Below the pieces are notes generated by a model, which was not told the DNA's origin, made no database searches, and saw only the letters and a list, made by a program, of their open reading frames with translations. Shown piece after piece: positions 16,716 to 25,354 of a stretch of 48,015 bases of DNA. The stretch's first letter is position 1. Each line of letters starts with the position of its first letter. Made by a program: the position numbers and the translations under genes. The DNA is from CAYYAQ01 sp964469555 (GTDB taxonomy: Bacteria; Planctomycetota; UBA1135; UBA2386), in contig CAYYAQ010000020.1 of the NCBI GenBank assembly GCA_964469555.1, forward strand, positions 1-48,015. The letters run 5' to 3'.

Positions 16716-17798
16716 ATGGAGCGGATGTGTGTCGCACTCTTGTCGTTGTTGCTCGCGGGTGAGGCCGTGGGCCAGATCGGCGTTGACCGTGTCGTGGATC
16801 CGGAGAAGGCGCTTCGCAAGCAGGCGATGCGGTTGATTCGCGCGCTCGAACTTCCCAGCAAGCGCGCCGCGGCCGCGCCGAAGCTCTTGTTGCTCGGGAA
16901 GAAGGCGATGCCGAGCCTGATTCGCGCGTTGGACGACCCGCGTCCCGAAGTGGTCAGCCGGCTCGCGCTCGTCTTGCGCATACTCGGCGATGACGCGCAA
17001 TCCGCGATTCCCACGCTGCGCCGAATCGCCAAGGACAAGGATGAGAAGCTCGCGAGTGCTGGGCGGTGGGCGCTCGCTGCGTTCGAACCCGTGGGCATCA
17101 TCTTGGTCACCGAGTCGGGGCCGCGCAGTGCGTTCGAGGTCAATGCCAAGCGGGAGTTGTCGTTCACCGTGCCGAGCTCGAAGAACGCGTTCGCGGCGGA
17201 GCGATTGCCCAATGGAAACTACCTGGTCGCGATCCTGAACCGGAATGTCGTCGAAGAGATCGATCGCAAGGGCAAGGTGCATTGGAAGGTCGATGTCAAG
17301 AGTCCTACTTCCGTGTGCAGGCTGCCGAGTGGCAACACGTTGATCACCGGGCTCGTGGGCAAGGCGGTCATCGAGGTCGACCCGAAGGGAAAGACTGTGT
17401 GGACGTACGCGTGCAAGAATCCCTACAGCGCCGAACGCCTGGCGAACGGCAACACGTTGATCGCGTCGTACGGACAGAGCGAGACGCTGGAGGTGACGCC
17501 GGACGGCGAGGTAACGTGGTTGTACAAAGACCTCCCGGGACCGCTTGAAGCACAGCGCCTGTCGAACGGCAACACGCTCATCGCCGGCCACACCGGCCGC
17601 GCTGTCCACGAGGTGACGCCGAAGGGCAAGGTCGTGCTGAAGATCGGGCTACCCGGCAACGCGTGGAGTGCCCGTCGCCTTCCCAACGGCAACACGCTCG
17701 CCGGCGGCGCCAACTTCCTGATCTGTTTCGATAAGAAGGGCAGGGAGAAGTGGCGGTACAAGAAAGTGAAGACCGCCACGTGCATCCGGTACTATTAG
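16716..17798 (+). CDS. Secreted HEAT-repeat plus NGNTL-repeat beta-propeller protein
   Basis: About 360 residues with a signal peptide (MERMCVALLSLLLAGEAVGQ); a start three codons later at 16725, with GGAG close upstream, is equally possible. Residues about 30-125 are HEAT-like helices (LLLLGKKAMPSLIRALDDPRPEV). Residues about 135-355 are a propeller of roughly 41-residue repeats, each with a core like RLPNGNTLIA: NGNYLVA, SGNTLIT, NGNTLIA, NGNTLIA and NGNTLAG are all visible. Such repeats occur in PQQ-like and arylsulfotransferase-like propellers, but no cofactor ligands are evident. It is probably a periplasmic binding or scaffold protein. The gap just upstream prevents judging its promoter. 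Confidence 0.8.
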   Translation: MERMCVALLSLLLAGEAVGQIGVDRVVDPEKALRKQAMRLIRALELPSKRAAAAPKLLLLGKKAMPSLIRALDDPRPEVVSRLALVLRILGDDAQSAIPTLRRIAKDKDEKLASAGRWALAAFEPVGIILVTESGPRSAFEVNAKRELSFTVPSSKNAFAAERLPNGNYLVAILNRNVVEEIDRKGKVHWKVDVKSPTSVCRLPSGNTLITGLVGKAVIEVDPKGKTVWTYACKNPYSAERLANGNTLIASYGQSETLEVTPDGEVTWLYKDLPGPLEAQRLSNGNTLIAGHTGRAVHEVTPKGKVVLKIGLPGNAWSARRLPNGNTLAGGANFLICFDKKGREKWRYKKVKTATCIRYY

Positions 17799-17913
17799 CC
17801 GTCCACCTTCTCCCGAACCGACCCCCGCCTGGATACGAGATCGGTTATCATGCGGTTCGCGCAGGATCGCACAGGCTCAAGACGCAGCCGCCTCCTCTGC
17901 GACGCCGCCCCAC

Positions 17914-19317
17914 TTACTTCCCGATGTCTGGTCGCCGTGGATCATCGTCGAAGAATCGTGCGCCGGCGCCGATCCGGTCGTAGTCGCCGATGTCGGCGCG
18001 TCCGCCCTCCACGAACCCCAACAGGCGCCTGACGACGTCCGGACGCGTTGCCGCCACGTCCGTCGTTTCGCCGACGTCGGCATCGAGGTCGTAGAGCAGC
18101 GGGGACGCGATGTCGAAGACGTCCTTCGCGTCGATGTGCCGCGCCCAGTTGGGAGTCCAGCGCGGATTCGCCGGTCGCGAGACGTGCAGTTTCCACTTGC
18201 CGCTGCGCACGGCCTGCAGATGCGTGTGCACGTAGTGGAACAACGCCTTCGTCGGACTCTTCGCACCAATCACGCCGTGCACCAGATCCGCGACGTCGTG
18301 ACCGTCGATCACGCGGTCCGTCGGCACCTTATTGCCACCGAGACGCGCGAACGTCGGCAACATGTCCATCGTGCTGGCCATCTCCCGGCATACCGATCCA
18401 GCGGGTACTCTGCCCGGCGCGCGCACGATGAAAGGCACGCGCACGCCGCCTTCCCAGACCGAAGTCTTCGCGCCACGCAGCGGACCAGCGCTGCCGCCGT
18501 TCTGTTTCTTGATCCACCACGGACCGTTGTCGCTCGTGAAGATGACGTAGGTTTTTCGATCGAGTCCCAGTCGCTTCACCGTGTCGAGGATTCGCCCGAC
18601 GTGGAAGTCGATCTCCTCGATGACGTCTCCATACAATCCGCGCGGCGACTTGTCGCGAAACTCTTTCGAAGCGGCGAGGCGCGTGTGCGGCATCGTGTGT
18701 GGAATGTAGACGAAGAACGGGTGGTCCTTGTTCCTCTGGATGAACTGGATCGCCTCCGTCGAGTAGCGCTGCGTCAGCGTCGCCATGCTCGCTTTCCGCT
18801 CGATCACTTTCTCGTTTCGAAGCAGGTGCGCGACGCTGTCGTTGCTCGTCGGCGTACCGAAGAAGTAGTCGAAGCCCTGGGCCGTCGGCAGAAGCGCGGG
18901 GTCGTACTTCGTCTGGTGATGACGCGCGAGGTCCCACTTTCCGAAGCACCCGGTCTTGTAACCCGCGTCCTTCAGGATTTCGGCGATGGTAACTTCTTGC
19001 AGATGCAGTTGCGGATGGACCTCGACGATGTTCCTGCTCTTCGCGACGCGCAACGGATAGCAACCGGTCATCAGCGCGGCACGCGATGGACCGCATACGG
19101 TCTGAGCGTAGAAGTCCGTGAAGCGCATGCCCTCGGTCGCCATGCGATCGATGTTGGGCGTGCGGATCACCTTGTTGCCGTAGCAGCCAATGTCGCCGTA
19201 TCCCAGGTCGTCCGCGAAGATCAGGATGATATTGGGCTTTTCCTCGAGGCGGGGCGAGCCAACGCCCTCACACGCGACCAGTGATCCGAGCGCGAACGTG
19301 ACGACGACTCTGTTCAT
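17914..19317 (-). CDS. Lipoprotein sulfatase (FGly type)
   Basis: The protein has 467 residues. The signal sequence ends in the lipobox LVAC (C16), so it is likely lipid-anchored. Sulfatase core: D36-D37 in FADDLG, formylglycine motif C75-G-P-S-R79 (the classical CxPSR), GKWDLARHH, and TSDNGPWW around the middle, consistent with an arylsulfatase-A-like hydrolase. ATG at 19317 is chosen because it begins the signal peptide; an earlier ATG adds six residues. It is divergent from the thioredoxin-like gene at 19454 and shares a 136-base promoter region with it. It differs from the other sulfatase in this window in both its anchor and its motif. Confidence 0.92.
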   Translation of the reverse strand: MNRVVVTFALGSLVACEGVGSPRLEEKPNIILIFADDLGYGDIGCYGNKVIRTPNIDRMATEGMRFTDFYAQTVCGPSRAALMTGCYPLRVAKSRNIVEVHPQLHLQEVTIAEILKDAGYKTGCFGKWDLARHHQTKYDPALLPTAQGFDYFFGTPTSNDSVAHLLRNEKVIERKASMATLTQRYSTEAIQFIQRNKDHPFFVYIPHTMPHTRLAASKEFRDKSPRGLYGDVIEEIDFHVGRILDTVKRLGLDRKTYVIFTSDNGPWWIKKQNGGSAGPLRGAKTSVWEGGVRVPFIVRAPGRVPAGSVCREMASTMDMLPTFARLGGNKVPTDRVIDGHDVADLVHGVIGAKSPTKALFHYVHTHLQAVRSGKWKLHVSRPANPRWTPNWARHIDAKDVFDIASPLLYDLDADVGETTDVAATRPDVVRRLLGFVEGGRADIGDYDRIGAGARFFDDDPRRPDIGK

Positions 19318-19453
19318 GGGTGCCACTCGCGACACGATATCGAATGGCGTCGGAGTCTCGCCACCGCGCGATCTGCGGAAACTTGTGCCCGAGAGACAGA
19401 ATTGCTACGAATCGCCCCTTCTCAGTGGGGTTGTTCCAACGGAACCTGCCTTT

Positions 19454-20860
19454 ATGAAGATGTCGCCATCGTGGACTGTTTTCCTGGCCATGATCGTCCT
19501 CGCCGGGAGTGGGGGCTTCGCCCGCGCTCAGGGGATCTCCTGGGCGACCTCGGTCGACGACGCCCTCGCCAGGGCCAAGGCCGAGAGCAAGGTGATCATG
19601 GTCGCCATGACCATGGACGGGCACCGGGACTGTGACGCGATGGTGCGCGAGCACTACGTCGATGCAGGCCTCGTGAAGTTGAGCCGTCACAGCATCAACC
19701 TGTTCGCCTCGACCGACACGCACTCCAAGAGTGGCACGTGTTCTCGTTGCGGAAGCGGCGATTGCGCCGGCCATCGGAACAACGACTTCAACGTGCGCAA
19801 GAAGTTCTTCGAGGTCGAAGGACACGTCAAGGTCGTCGTCCCGCAGCACCTGTTTGTCTCGGCGGACGGAAAGGTGATCTGCTCGGCGAGCGGGAGGATC
19901 ACTGCGGGCGAGCTCGAGTGGATGTGGGTCTACGCGATCCGCACCGTCGATGCGAAGTTCCAGTGGACGCCGGCGGGTCGTTACCGCGCTCCCACCAGTT
20001 TCAAGAAGGCCGAGGTCGATAAGTCGGAGAACAGACTCGGGGCGCCGCCAACGAAGAGGGAGGTCGCCGACGCGATCAAGGAGGCTAGGAAGGCCTCGAC
20101 GTCGGGCAACAGCGGGCGAAGAGGTCGCGGTCGAGGCCGACGCACCGGTTCTTCCATCGACGAGTGGCTGAACACGATCGTCCGGAGTGACTCTCCGAAG
20201 GCGCTGCAGTTCGTGCAGTCCGTGTTGAAGAGCGACAAGAGTGGACGTTCCGCCGTCGTGCGTAAGATCGGAACGTATTCTTCGATCGTGTGGGCAAAGC
20301 TCGTCACCCCGTGGCTGAGCACGACCGAGAGTGGCACGGTGCGGGAGACTTCGGTCTGGGCATTGAAGAAGCTCGTCGACCCGAAGTCGGCGAACGCGCT
20401 GAAGAGGCTCTACCGCCGCGAGAAAGACGAAGCACCGAAGGGACGCATCCTGCGTTCGATGGCGACTGTCGCCCCGACCGACGGCGTGGTGATCAGTCAG
20501 ATCAAGAAGGCCTTGCAGAGCGACAAGTCCGAGGTCGTCCGCGCGCACGCGACCGTGGCTGCGGGGATCCTCGAGGACCGCGCAGCCGTGACCGAGTGTT
20601 TGCGCACCGCGCTCTCGGATTCGACGATGCTCGTGCGCAGCGTGGCGGCCTACGTCATCGCCGTGCGTCAGGACCGCGAGCTCAGCGATGCCCTGCGGTC
20701 GACCCACGCAGCCGAAATCGACGCGGAGTCCAAGGAGTGGATGGAAAAGGCGCAGACCACCATCCGCGAGTCCGACCCGAAGCCCTTCGAGGAATTCCTC
20801 AAGAAGACGCTCGACCAGCGTCCGACCGGTCGCGGTCGCCGCGGTCGCCGAGGTCGCTGA
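19454..20860 (+). CDS. Secreted thioredoxin-like protein with HEAT repeats and Arg-Gly tracts
   Basis: About 468 residues from ATG 19454 (an ATG two codons later is possible); signal peptide to about residue 25. Residues 25-150 look like a thioredoxin fold (AKAESKVIMVAMTMDGHRDCDAM, then a cis-Pro-like VVVPQHLFV), but the usual CxxC is replaced by a single Cys, and an unusual C-rich insert, TCSRCGSGDCAGH, follows at about 97-109. Residues about 215-225 are an Arg-Gly tract (GRRGRGRGRR), residues 230-430 are HEAT-like helices, and the C-terminus is a second tract, GRGRRGRRGR. The C-rich insert could bind a metal. Function unknown; the domain reading is inference. Confidence 0.75.
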   Translation: MKMSPSWTVFLAMIVLAGSGGFARAQGISWATSVDDALARAKAESKVIMVAMTMDGHRDCDAMVREHYVDAGLVKLSRHSINLFASTDTHSKSGTCSRCGSGDCAGHRNNDFNVRKKFFEVEGHVKVVVPQHLFVSADGKVICSASGRITAGELEWMWVYAIRTVDAKFQWTPAGRYRAPTSFKKAEVDKSENRLGAPPTKREVADAIKEARKASTSGNSGRRGRGRGRRTGSSIDEWLNTIVRSDSPKALQFVQSVLKSDKSGRSAVVRKIGTYSSIVWAKLVTPWLSTTESGTVRETSVWALKKLVDPKSANALKRLYRREKDEAPKGRILRSMATVAPTDGVVISQIKKALQSDKSEVVRAHATVAAGILEDRAAVTECLRTALSDSTMLVRSVAAYVIAVRQDRELSDALRSTHAAEIDAESKEWMEKAQTTIRESDPKPFEEFLKKTLDQRPTGRGRRGRRGR

Positions 20861-20872
20861 ACCACGTGTTCT

Positions 20873-21229
20873 CTAGCGGCGGATCTCATTGATCTCGCCG
20901 AGGCTGAGGTCGATGGCCTTCACCACGGCTTCGACCTCAGCCGGCGAGATGCTCTGGCAGCCCGAGTGTTCAACGGGCACGACAAAGAGCCCCGTTCCTG
21001 CGAACTTCGTCTTTCCCGAGAGCAACTGCCCGTCGAGACCGCTCTTCGAGTGAAGCCCGCCTCTGTAGTAGAGCTCCGAAGTGAACTCGCAGATCGAAGG
21101 GTGCAGCCGCCACGTCTCGTCGAAGAACAGCCCTTTCTCTTGCAGCAGTTCCAGCACGGGGTCCTGCCAGACCGGTGGCTTCAACTCTCCAGCTACTTCT
21201 TGGAGGTTGAGTGCGTGAGATGCCGACAA
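20873..21229 (-). pseudogene. Fragment of a superfamily 1 helicase
   Basis: The frame encodes FFDETWRLHPSICEFTSELYY, then GLHSKSGL and VVPVEHSG, a pattern I know from the helicase core of TM0106-type RecB/helicase fusions and Dna2-like proteins, where it lies between the Walker B region and the last helicase motifs. Everything before it and the terminal nuclease or motif V/VI part are missing; it ends 41 residues later with LSLGEINEIRR. A normal member would be over 1000 residues. It sits about 110 bases from a tRNA gene. I see no integrase or direct repeat. It is a remnant, not a functional gene. Confidence 0.6.
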
Positions 21230-21336
21230 CCAAGGTGGTTGGCGAGATCACTGGCGGACAGCCTGAGCGAATCCCCTTTCTTGTGTATGAGGTGCTTTGG
21301 CGGTTCTCGCCGCGCCACGATGGGCGTGAGGGTGGA

Positions 21337-21413
21337 TGGTACGCCCGACAGGATTCGAACCTGTGACCCCGGCATTAGGAATGCCGTGCTCTATCCAACT
21401 GAGCTACGGGCGC
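21337..21413 (-). tRNA. tRNA-Arg (anticodon CCT)
   Basis: On the minus strand the cloverleaf is complete: acceptor GCGCCCG with CGGGCGT (first pair G-T), D-arm beginning TAGCTC, anticodon stem CGGCA/TGCCG around loop TTCCTAA (anticodon CCT), variable loop, T-arm with GGTTCGAATCC, discriminator A and an encoded CCA (21339-21337). It reads AGG arginine codons. The wobble first pair is slightly unusual. The flanking 21414-21615 stretch holds nothing I can support. Confidence 0.96.
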
Positions 21414-21615
21414 GACCGGAGCGTGAGTGTGCAATCGAGACGAGGCGGCGTCAAGCAGTCGCTCCCGGCCTTGCGGCGGCACTTCGCGGTCGACGTTGAC
21501 CGCCACGCGGGATAGCCGGCGCGGAACGAAGTGGACTGACGATCAACACCGTGAAACTTGCTCGTGGATCGCGGCCACGTTCGCACCTCGTAGCTAGAAT
21601 CCGCCTACCGCAACG

Positions 21616-23079
21616 TCACTTCTCGCCCGGCACGAGTTCCTGCAGCGACGGCATGTTTGCGACGGGCTGGAGTTGGCCGAGGTGTCGGAGCGCGCGGATG
21701 TGGTAGCCCGGTTCGTCGTCCAACAGATAGAGGCGGCGGTGATATCGAAGCGCCGACTGCAGATGTGCGACGATCTCGTCTGCCGATCGGTGGTCGACGG
21801 ACCACAGCGTGATGTCCGGGCGCCACGCTTCGACCTTCTGTGCGTAGTGAAGCGGCATCAGGATCGTGAAGTCACCGACGACCAACGCGCCGGATCCGAT
21901 CTTGTCGCCGAGACACTCCACGTATCGCCGCGCTGAATTCTCGCCGAACTTCCACGGTTGCAGGTAGTACGTCGCCTCGTTCCGGAACGGTGCGTCGCGT
22001 ACGATCGATGGGAGTCCCAACACTCCGAGCAACGCGGCGCCGGCGGCATAGGTTGCTGGCGGAGTCAACGCGACGGACGCGGCAAGAATCCACGGCGAGA
22101 GTCGCCATCGCTTCAAGAGGGCATCTGTGCCGAGTGCTATCGGGTACGTCGCGGCGAAATACAGGGGGAGCGGAATGAGGAAGGCTCTAGAAGGCAAGTA
22201 GAAGACTCCGAAGCCCATGTGCGCGACAAGGAGCAACCAACCGGCGTGGCGTTGCTTGACGCTCATGCGGCGCCAGCCGAAGAAGATCAGCAGGAGCGCG
22301 GGTCCGACGAAGTTGTAGATCAGGTAGGCGAACAAGTAGGGGGTGTTGCGCATCGGCAGCGACCAACTGGTGTACGTCGACAACACACTCTCCCAACCCA
22401 ATCCGCTATCCGGTCGTGCGCCGGGGACGATCGGTAGCACGATGAGCGGCACGATCGCGCCGGCCAACAAGCCCACGGCAAAACGAAGGCACGCACGCCG
22501 ACCGCTCGGTTGCTGCCACAGAACGATCGCGATCGCGGGCAACGAAAGCAGCGTGAGCGGGTGGATGATCCAGCTCAGTCCGAGGACTGAGCCCGCACCC
22601 AATGTCGAGCGGCGCACGACGAGTAACCACGTCATGAGACTCAAGGCGAGCAGCGACGTCGCGTAGCTCTCGATCATGACCGACACGAACCAGACTGTGT
22701 GCGCCACCGCGATCGCGAGTACTGCGATCCACGCTGCGGCCCGCCCGATGTTGGCATTGCGGAGGGTTGAGTGGAGGAGACCCGTTGCGAGCGCGGTCGC
22801 CACCGCGGAAGATAGGTGCAGTTTTTGGACGAACGTTCCGAACGGCAACTGCGCGAACAGCCACGACCACGCGAGTGTGCCGACGTGGGCATCCTGGTCA
22901 AGCGTCACGTTCGATTCGTGGAGGTAGAGCGTGAGCTTGGTCGGATCACCCCACAGAACGTCGGGAGCCAGAGTAGCCGCGTAGAGTGCGAATACGACCA
23001 AGCTCGCGATCATGGATTCGAATCGCTTCAAGGCCGGTTCATTGGGGTGGGGTTGCACTCTACGCGGATTGTAGGGCAT
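21616..23079 (-). CDS. Polytopic membrane protein, DUF2723/GT-C-like
   Basis: The protein has 487 residues with about ten hydrophobic segments between residues 22 and 360, then a soluble C-terminal part of about 120 residues. The N-terminal pattern (LYAATLAPDVLWGDPTKL, followed by a loop and LPFGTFVQKLHLSSAVATALA) resembles DUF2723 and protein O-mannosyltransferase-like GT-C enzymes, which use lipid-linked sugars at the outer face of the membrane. The acidic residue in the first loop (WGDP) fits a GT-C catalytic Asp. The start is ambiguous: ATG at 23079, or 23013 just before the first helix. A related but distinct protein lies at 40175-41833. Confidence 0.75.
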   Translation of the reverse strand: MPYNPRRVQPHPNEPALKRFESMIASLVVFALYAATLAPDVLWGDPTKLTLYLHESNVTLDQDAHVGTLAWSWLFAQLPFGTFVQKLHLSSAVATALATGLLHSTLRNANIGRAAAWIAVLAIAVAHTVWFVSVMIESYATSLLALSLMTWLLVVRRSTLGAGSVLGLSWIIHPLTLLSLPAIAIVLWQQPSGRRACLRFAVGLLAGAIVPLIVLPIVPGARPDSGLGWESVLSTYTSWSLPMRNTPYLFAYLIYNFVGPALLLIFFGWRRMSVKQRHAGWLLLVAHMGFGVFYLPSRAFLIPLPLYFAATYPIALGTDALLKRWRLSPWILAASVALTPPATYAAGAALLGVLGLPSIVRDAPFRNEATYYLQPWKFGENSARRYVECLGDKIGSGALVVGDFTILMPLHYAQKVEAWRPDITLWSVDHRSADEIVAHLQSALRYHRRLYLLDDEPGYHIRALRHLGQLQPVANMPSLQELVPGEK

Positions 23080-23600
23080 CTGAACCCAACACTTGGGGCA
23101 TGTGAGTGGGGGGCAGAGGCGTCGAGGTTATAGGAACCCGTGAAAGCTCTACCGTCGCGAATACCTCCATGACGAGGCGGACTCGGTCGGGATGCCGATG
23201 CTAGATTCGGTCATTCCGGTAAGTTACCAACCGGCGACGATCCTTGCTCCGCGTTTTGCTCCTGGGGTGTGCAGAATGCGATGGAGAACAGAAGATCGTA
23301 TAACCGATCGAGTCGAGACGACATGTGGTGAGTTCTGTTTCGCCGGTGGCCGTGTCGAACGTTGGCACGCAACCTGGCGAACGCGAATACAGTCCGCCCG
23401 CCTTGTACGAGAACCCCGGCGGTGAAGTGACGTCGCGCTGCGCGAAGAATCGCGTGGGCCGCGATCACGATCGAGAACAGGGTGGGGGGCGCATGGTCCT
23501 GAGTTGCCCCCCAGGGTGCGTAGCGACTACAGCGTCGCGGGGGTACTCCGGTGCGGAATCGAGGTCCCGGCAGCGAAGGACTCCGCGTCCCTTGAGAAGA
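23080..23600. other. Intergenic stretch without recognisable genes
   Basis: Only short out-of-frame reading frames lie here. One 8-bp GC hairpin (TGGGGGGC at 23483-23490 with GCCCCCCA at 23506-23513) lacks a T-run. Composition is mixed and I see no homology; it may be fully decayed coding DNA given the remnants that follow. Confidence 0.5.
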
Positions 23601-23603
23601 TTC

Positions 23604-23810
23604 TCACATCCCCTGCCGTTCGGGTGCATTACCGTCCGAACTCGATGGGGGCCGTGCCGCGTCGAGCATCAGCCCGAAGTCGTAAGTCACCGAGGCAGGC
23701 GAGAGATCTCCGTTGGCGTTGTCGAGAGTTAGCAGAACTTGTACGGTGTCGATGTGGGCAACCTCGTTGCTCGTCTGCAGCAATTCGGTCGCCGCCCAAT
23801 CGGACACCAA
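23604..23810 (-). pseudogene. Possible C-terminal gene remnant
   Basis: A 68-codon minus-strand frame encodes EVAHIDTVQVLLTLDNANGD and SPASVTYDFGLMLD, a hydrophobic-alternating pattern like a beta-sandwich from a secreted protein. There is no start region or signal peptide, and it overlaps, on the other strand, the remnant at 23752-23920. Either reading could be the true coding relic. Low confidence. Confidence 0.2.
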
Positions 23811-23920
23811 GCCTGATCAGATCGCGTTCTTCGAGACGAAGATCCGACCCGTTCTACTCGGGCCGCGACTATCGGTTGACCGACGTGCACGGGAGCGTGA
23901 TCCACGACATCATCGCCTGA
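23752..23920 (+). pseudogene. Fused remnants: start of PSD1 cytochrome gene, end of DUF1501 gene
   Basis: From about 23752 one + frame gives a short signal-like stretch and QIAFFETKIRPVLL, the standard beginning of the mature planctomycete PSD1 (DUF1549/DUF1553) protein just before its haem motif. After 23856 that frame loses homology, while the frame shifted by one gives FYSGRDYRLTDVHGSVIHDIIA and a stop at 23920, the typical C-terminus of DUF1501 proteins. In planctomycetes these two genes are normally adjacent in the same order. The junction bases GTTCTA (23851-23856) fit both sides, so a deletion of several kb with short shared sequence explains it. It cannot make a functional protein. 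Confidence 0.65.
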
Positions 23921-23962
23921 TCGATTGCCCAGCAAGACCGCATCTCACCTCGGATTCGAACC

Positions 23963-25354
23963 ATGTTATACCGCCCCGGCACTCTCGTCTTTCTTCTGGT
24001 CTCAACCGCGACCCCAGCGCTTGCCCAAGACACGCTGCGGCTCCCGAGAGTGCTCGGCAGCCACATGGTCTTGCAGCGGGACAAACCGATCCACGTCTGG
24101 GGGTGGGCCAAGAAGGGGCAGCGTGTGTTCGTCAAGTTCGGGAAAGCGACGGGGAAGGCCAAGGCAGGCAAGGACGGTCGCTGGGAGCTGCAGCTCCCAG
24201 CGCAGAAAGCCAACCGCAAGCCGACCTCGATGGTCGTCAAGAGCAGCGGTGGCGAAGAGATCGAGTTGACGGATGTCCTCGTCGGCGAGGTATGGTTGTG
24301 CAGCGGTCAGTCCAACATGGCGTGGAACATGACGCAGACCCAGCGCAAGAACGAGGAGATCCCGATGGCGAAGCACCCGCAGATCCGGTTGCTCGCGTTC
24401 GGCGGCAAGAACCCTGCCTGGACTGCGTGTACTCCCGACAGCGTCAAGAAGTTCAGCGGCGTCGGCTACCACTTCGGTCGCGCGCTGATGAAGGAGCTGA
24501 AGGTCCCCATCGGTCTCATCCGTTCCGCCGTCGGCGGCACGAAGATCGAGCCGTGGACGCCGATGGTCGGCGCCAAGATGTTCAAGTCGCTCGGCAAGCA
24601 AGGCGCCCGCGATGGGAACCTGTTCACGCGGCTCATCAAGCCTCTCTCGCCGATGACGATGCGCGGGGCGATTTGGTACCAGGGTGAGTCCAACGTCATC
24701 CAGGGCGATACCGCGATCTACGTCGATCGGCAAGCCGCGCTCGTCGCTGGCTGGCGCAAGGTGTTCAAGCAGGACGACCTGTCGTTCTACTACGTCCAGA
24801 TCGCGCCGTTCACCTACGCGGTGAGCTTCAAGAAGCGCAACAAGAACATCACCGCCGATTCTCTCCCACTGTTCTGGGAGGCACAGACGAAGTGCATGCA
24901 GGCGATCGAGAACAGCGGGATGGTCGTCGTGACCGACATCACCGGCAACGTTCGCGATATCCACCCGAGGAACAAGCGCGATGTCGGTGAACGGCTCGCC
25001 CGTTGGGCGCTCGCCAAGAACTACGGGCGCGACGTCGTCTACTCGGGACCGCTGTACAAATCGATGAAGGCGAAAGGCAAGGCGATCACGCTGAGCTTCG
25101 ATCACGTCGGTGGTGGGTTGAAGTCGTTGGACAAGAAGTCCCTCACCGAGTTCATGATCGCCGGCGCGGATCGCAAGTTCGTGCCGGCCGTCGCGAAGAT
25201 CCAGGGTGACACCGTGGTCGTCAGGAGTCGCGCGGTAGCGAACCCCAAGGCGGTCCGGTTCGGTTGGAACGAGGCGACGGCTCCCAATCTCGGGAACAAG
25301 GCTGGCCTGCCCGCTGCGCCGTTTCGCACTGACGACTGGAAACCCGCAAAGTGA
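23963..25354 (+). CDS. Sialate O-acetylesterase-like (SASA) secreted esterase
   Basis: The protein has 463 residues with a signal peptide (to about residue 22). The first domain begins LRLPRVLGSHMVLQRDKPIHVWG, the usual beta start of this family. The SGNH/SASA catalytic core follows: LCSGQSNM with Ser117, then GGTKIEPW, IWYQGESN and the terminal DIHPRNK with the catalytic Asp and His. It should remove acetyl groups from sugars such as sialic acid or acetylated polysaccharides outside the cytoplasm. The next esterase overlaps its stop (GTGA), so they form one operon. Length is somewhat short for the family (usually about 500-650). Confidence 0.9.
   Translation: MLYRPGTLVFLLVSTATPALAQDTLRLPRVLGSHMVLQRDKPIHVWGWAKKGQRVFVKFGKATGKAKAGKDGRWELQLPAQKANRKPTSMVVKSSGGEEIELTDVLVGEVWLCSGQSNMAWNMTQTQRKNEEIPMAKHPQIRLLAFGGKNPAWTACTPDSVKKFSGVGYHFGRALMKELKVPIGLIRSAVGGTKIEPWTPMVGAKMFKSLGKQGARDGNLFTRLIKPLSPMTMRGAIWYQGESNVIQGDTAIYVDRQAALVAGWRKVFKQDDLSFYYVQIAPFTYAVSFKKRNKNITADSLPLFWEAQTKCMQAIENSGMVVVTDITGNVRDIHPRNKRDVGERLARWALAKNYGRDVVYSGPLYKSMKAKGKAITLSFDHVGGGLKSLDKKSLTEFMIAGADRKFVPAVAKIQGDTVVVRSRAVANPKAVRFGWNEATAPNLGNKAGLPAAPFRTDDWKPAK

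Noticed and set aside
23483..23513. GC hairpin in the empty region as a terminator
   Set aside because: It has a long loop and no T-run on either strand.
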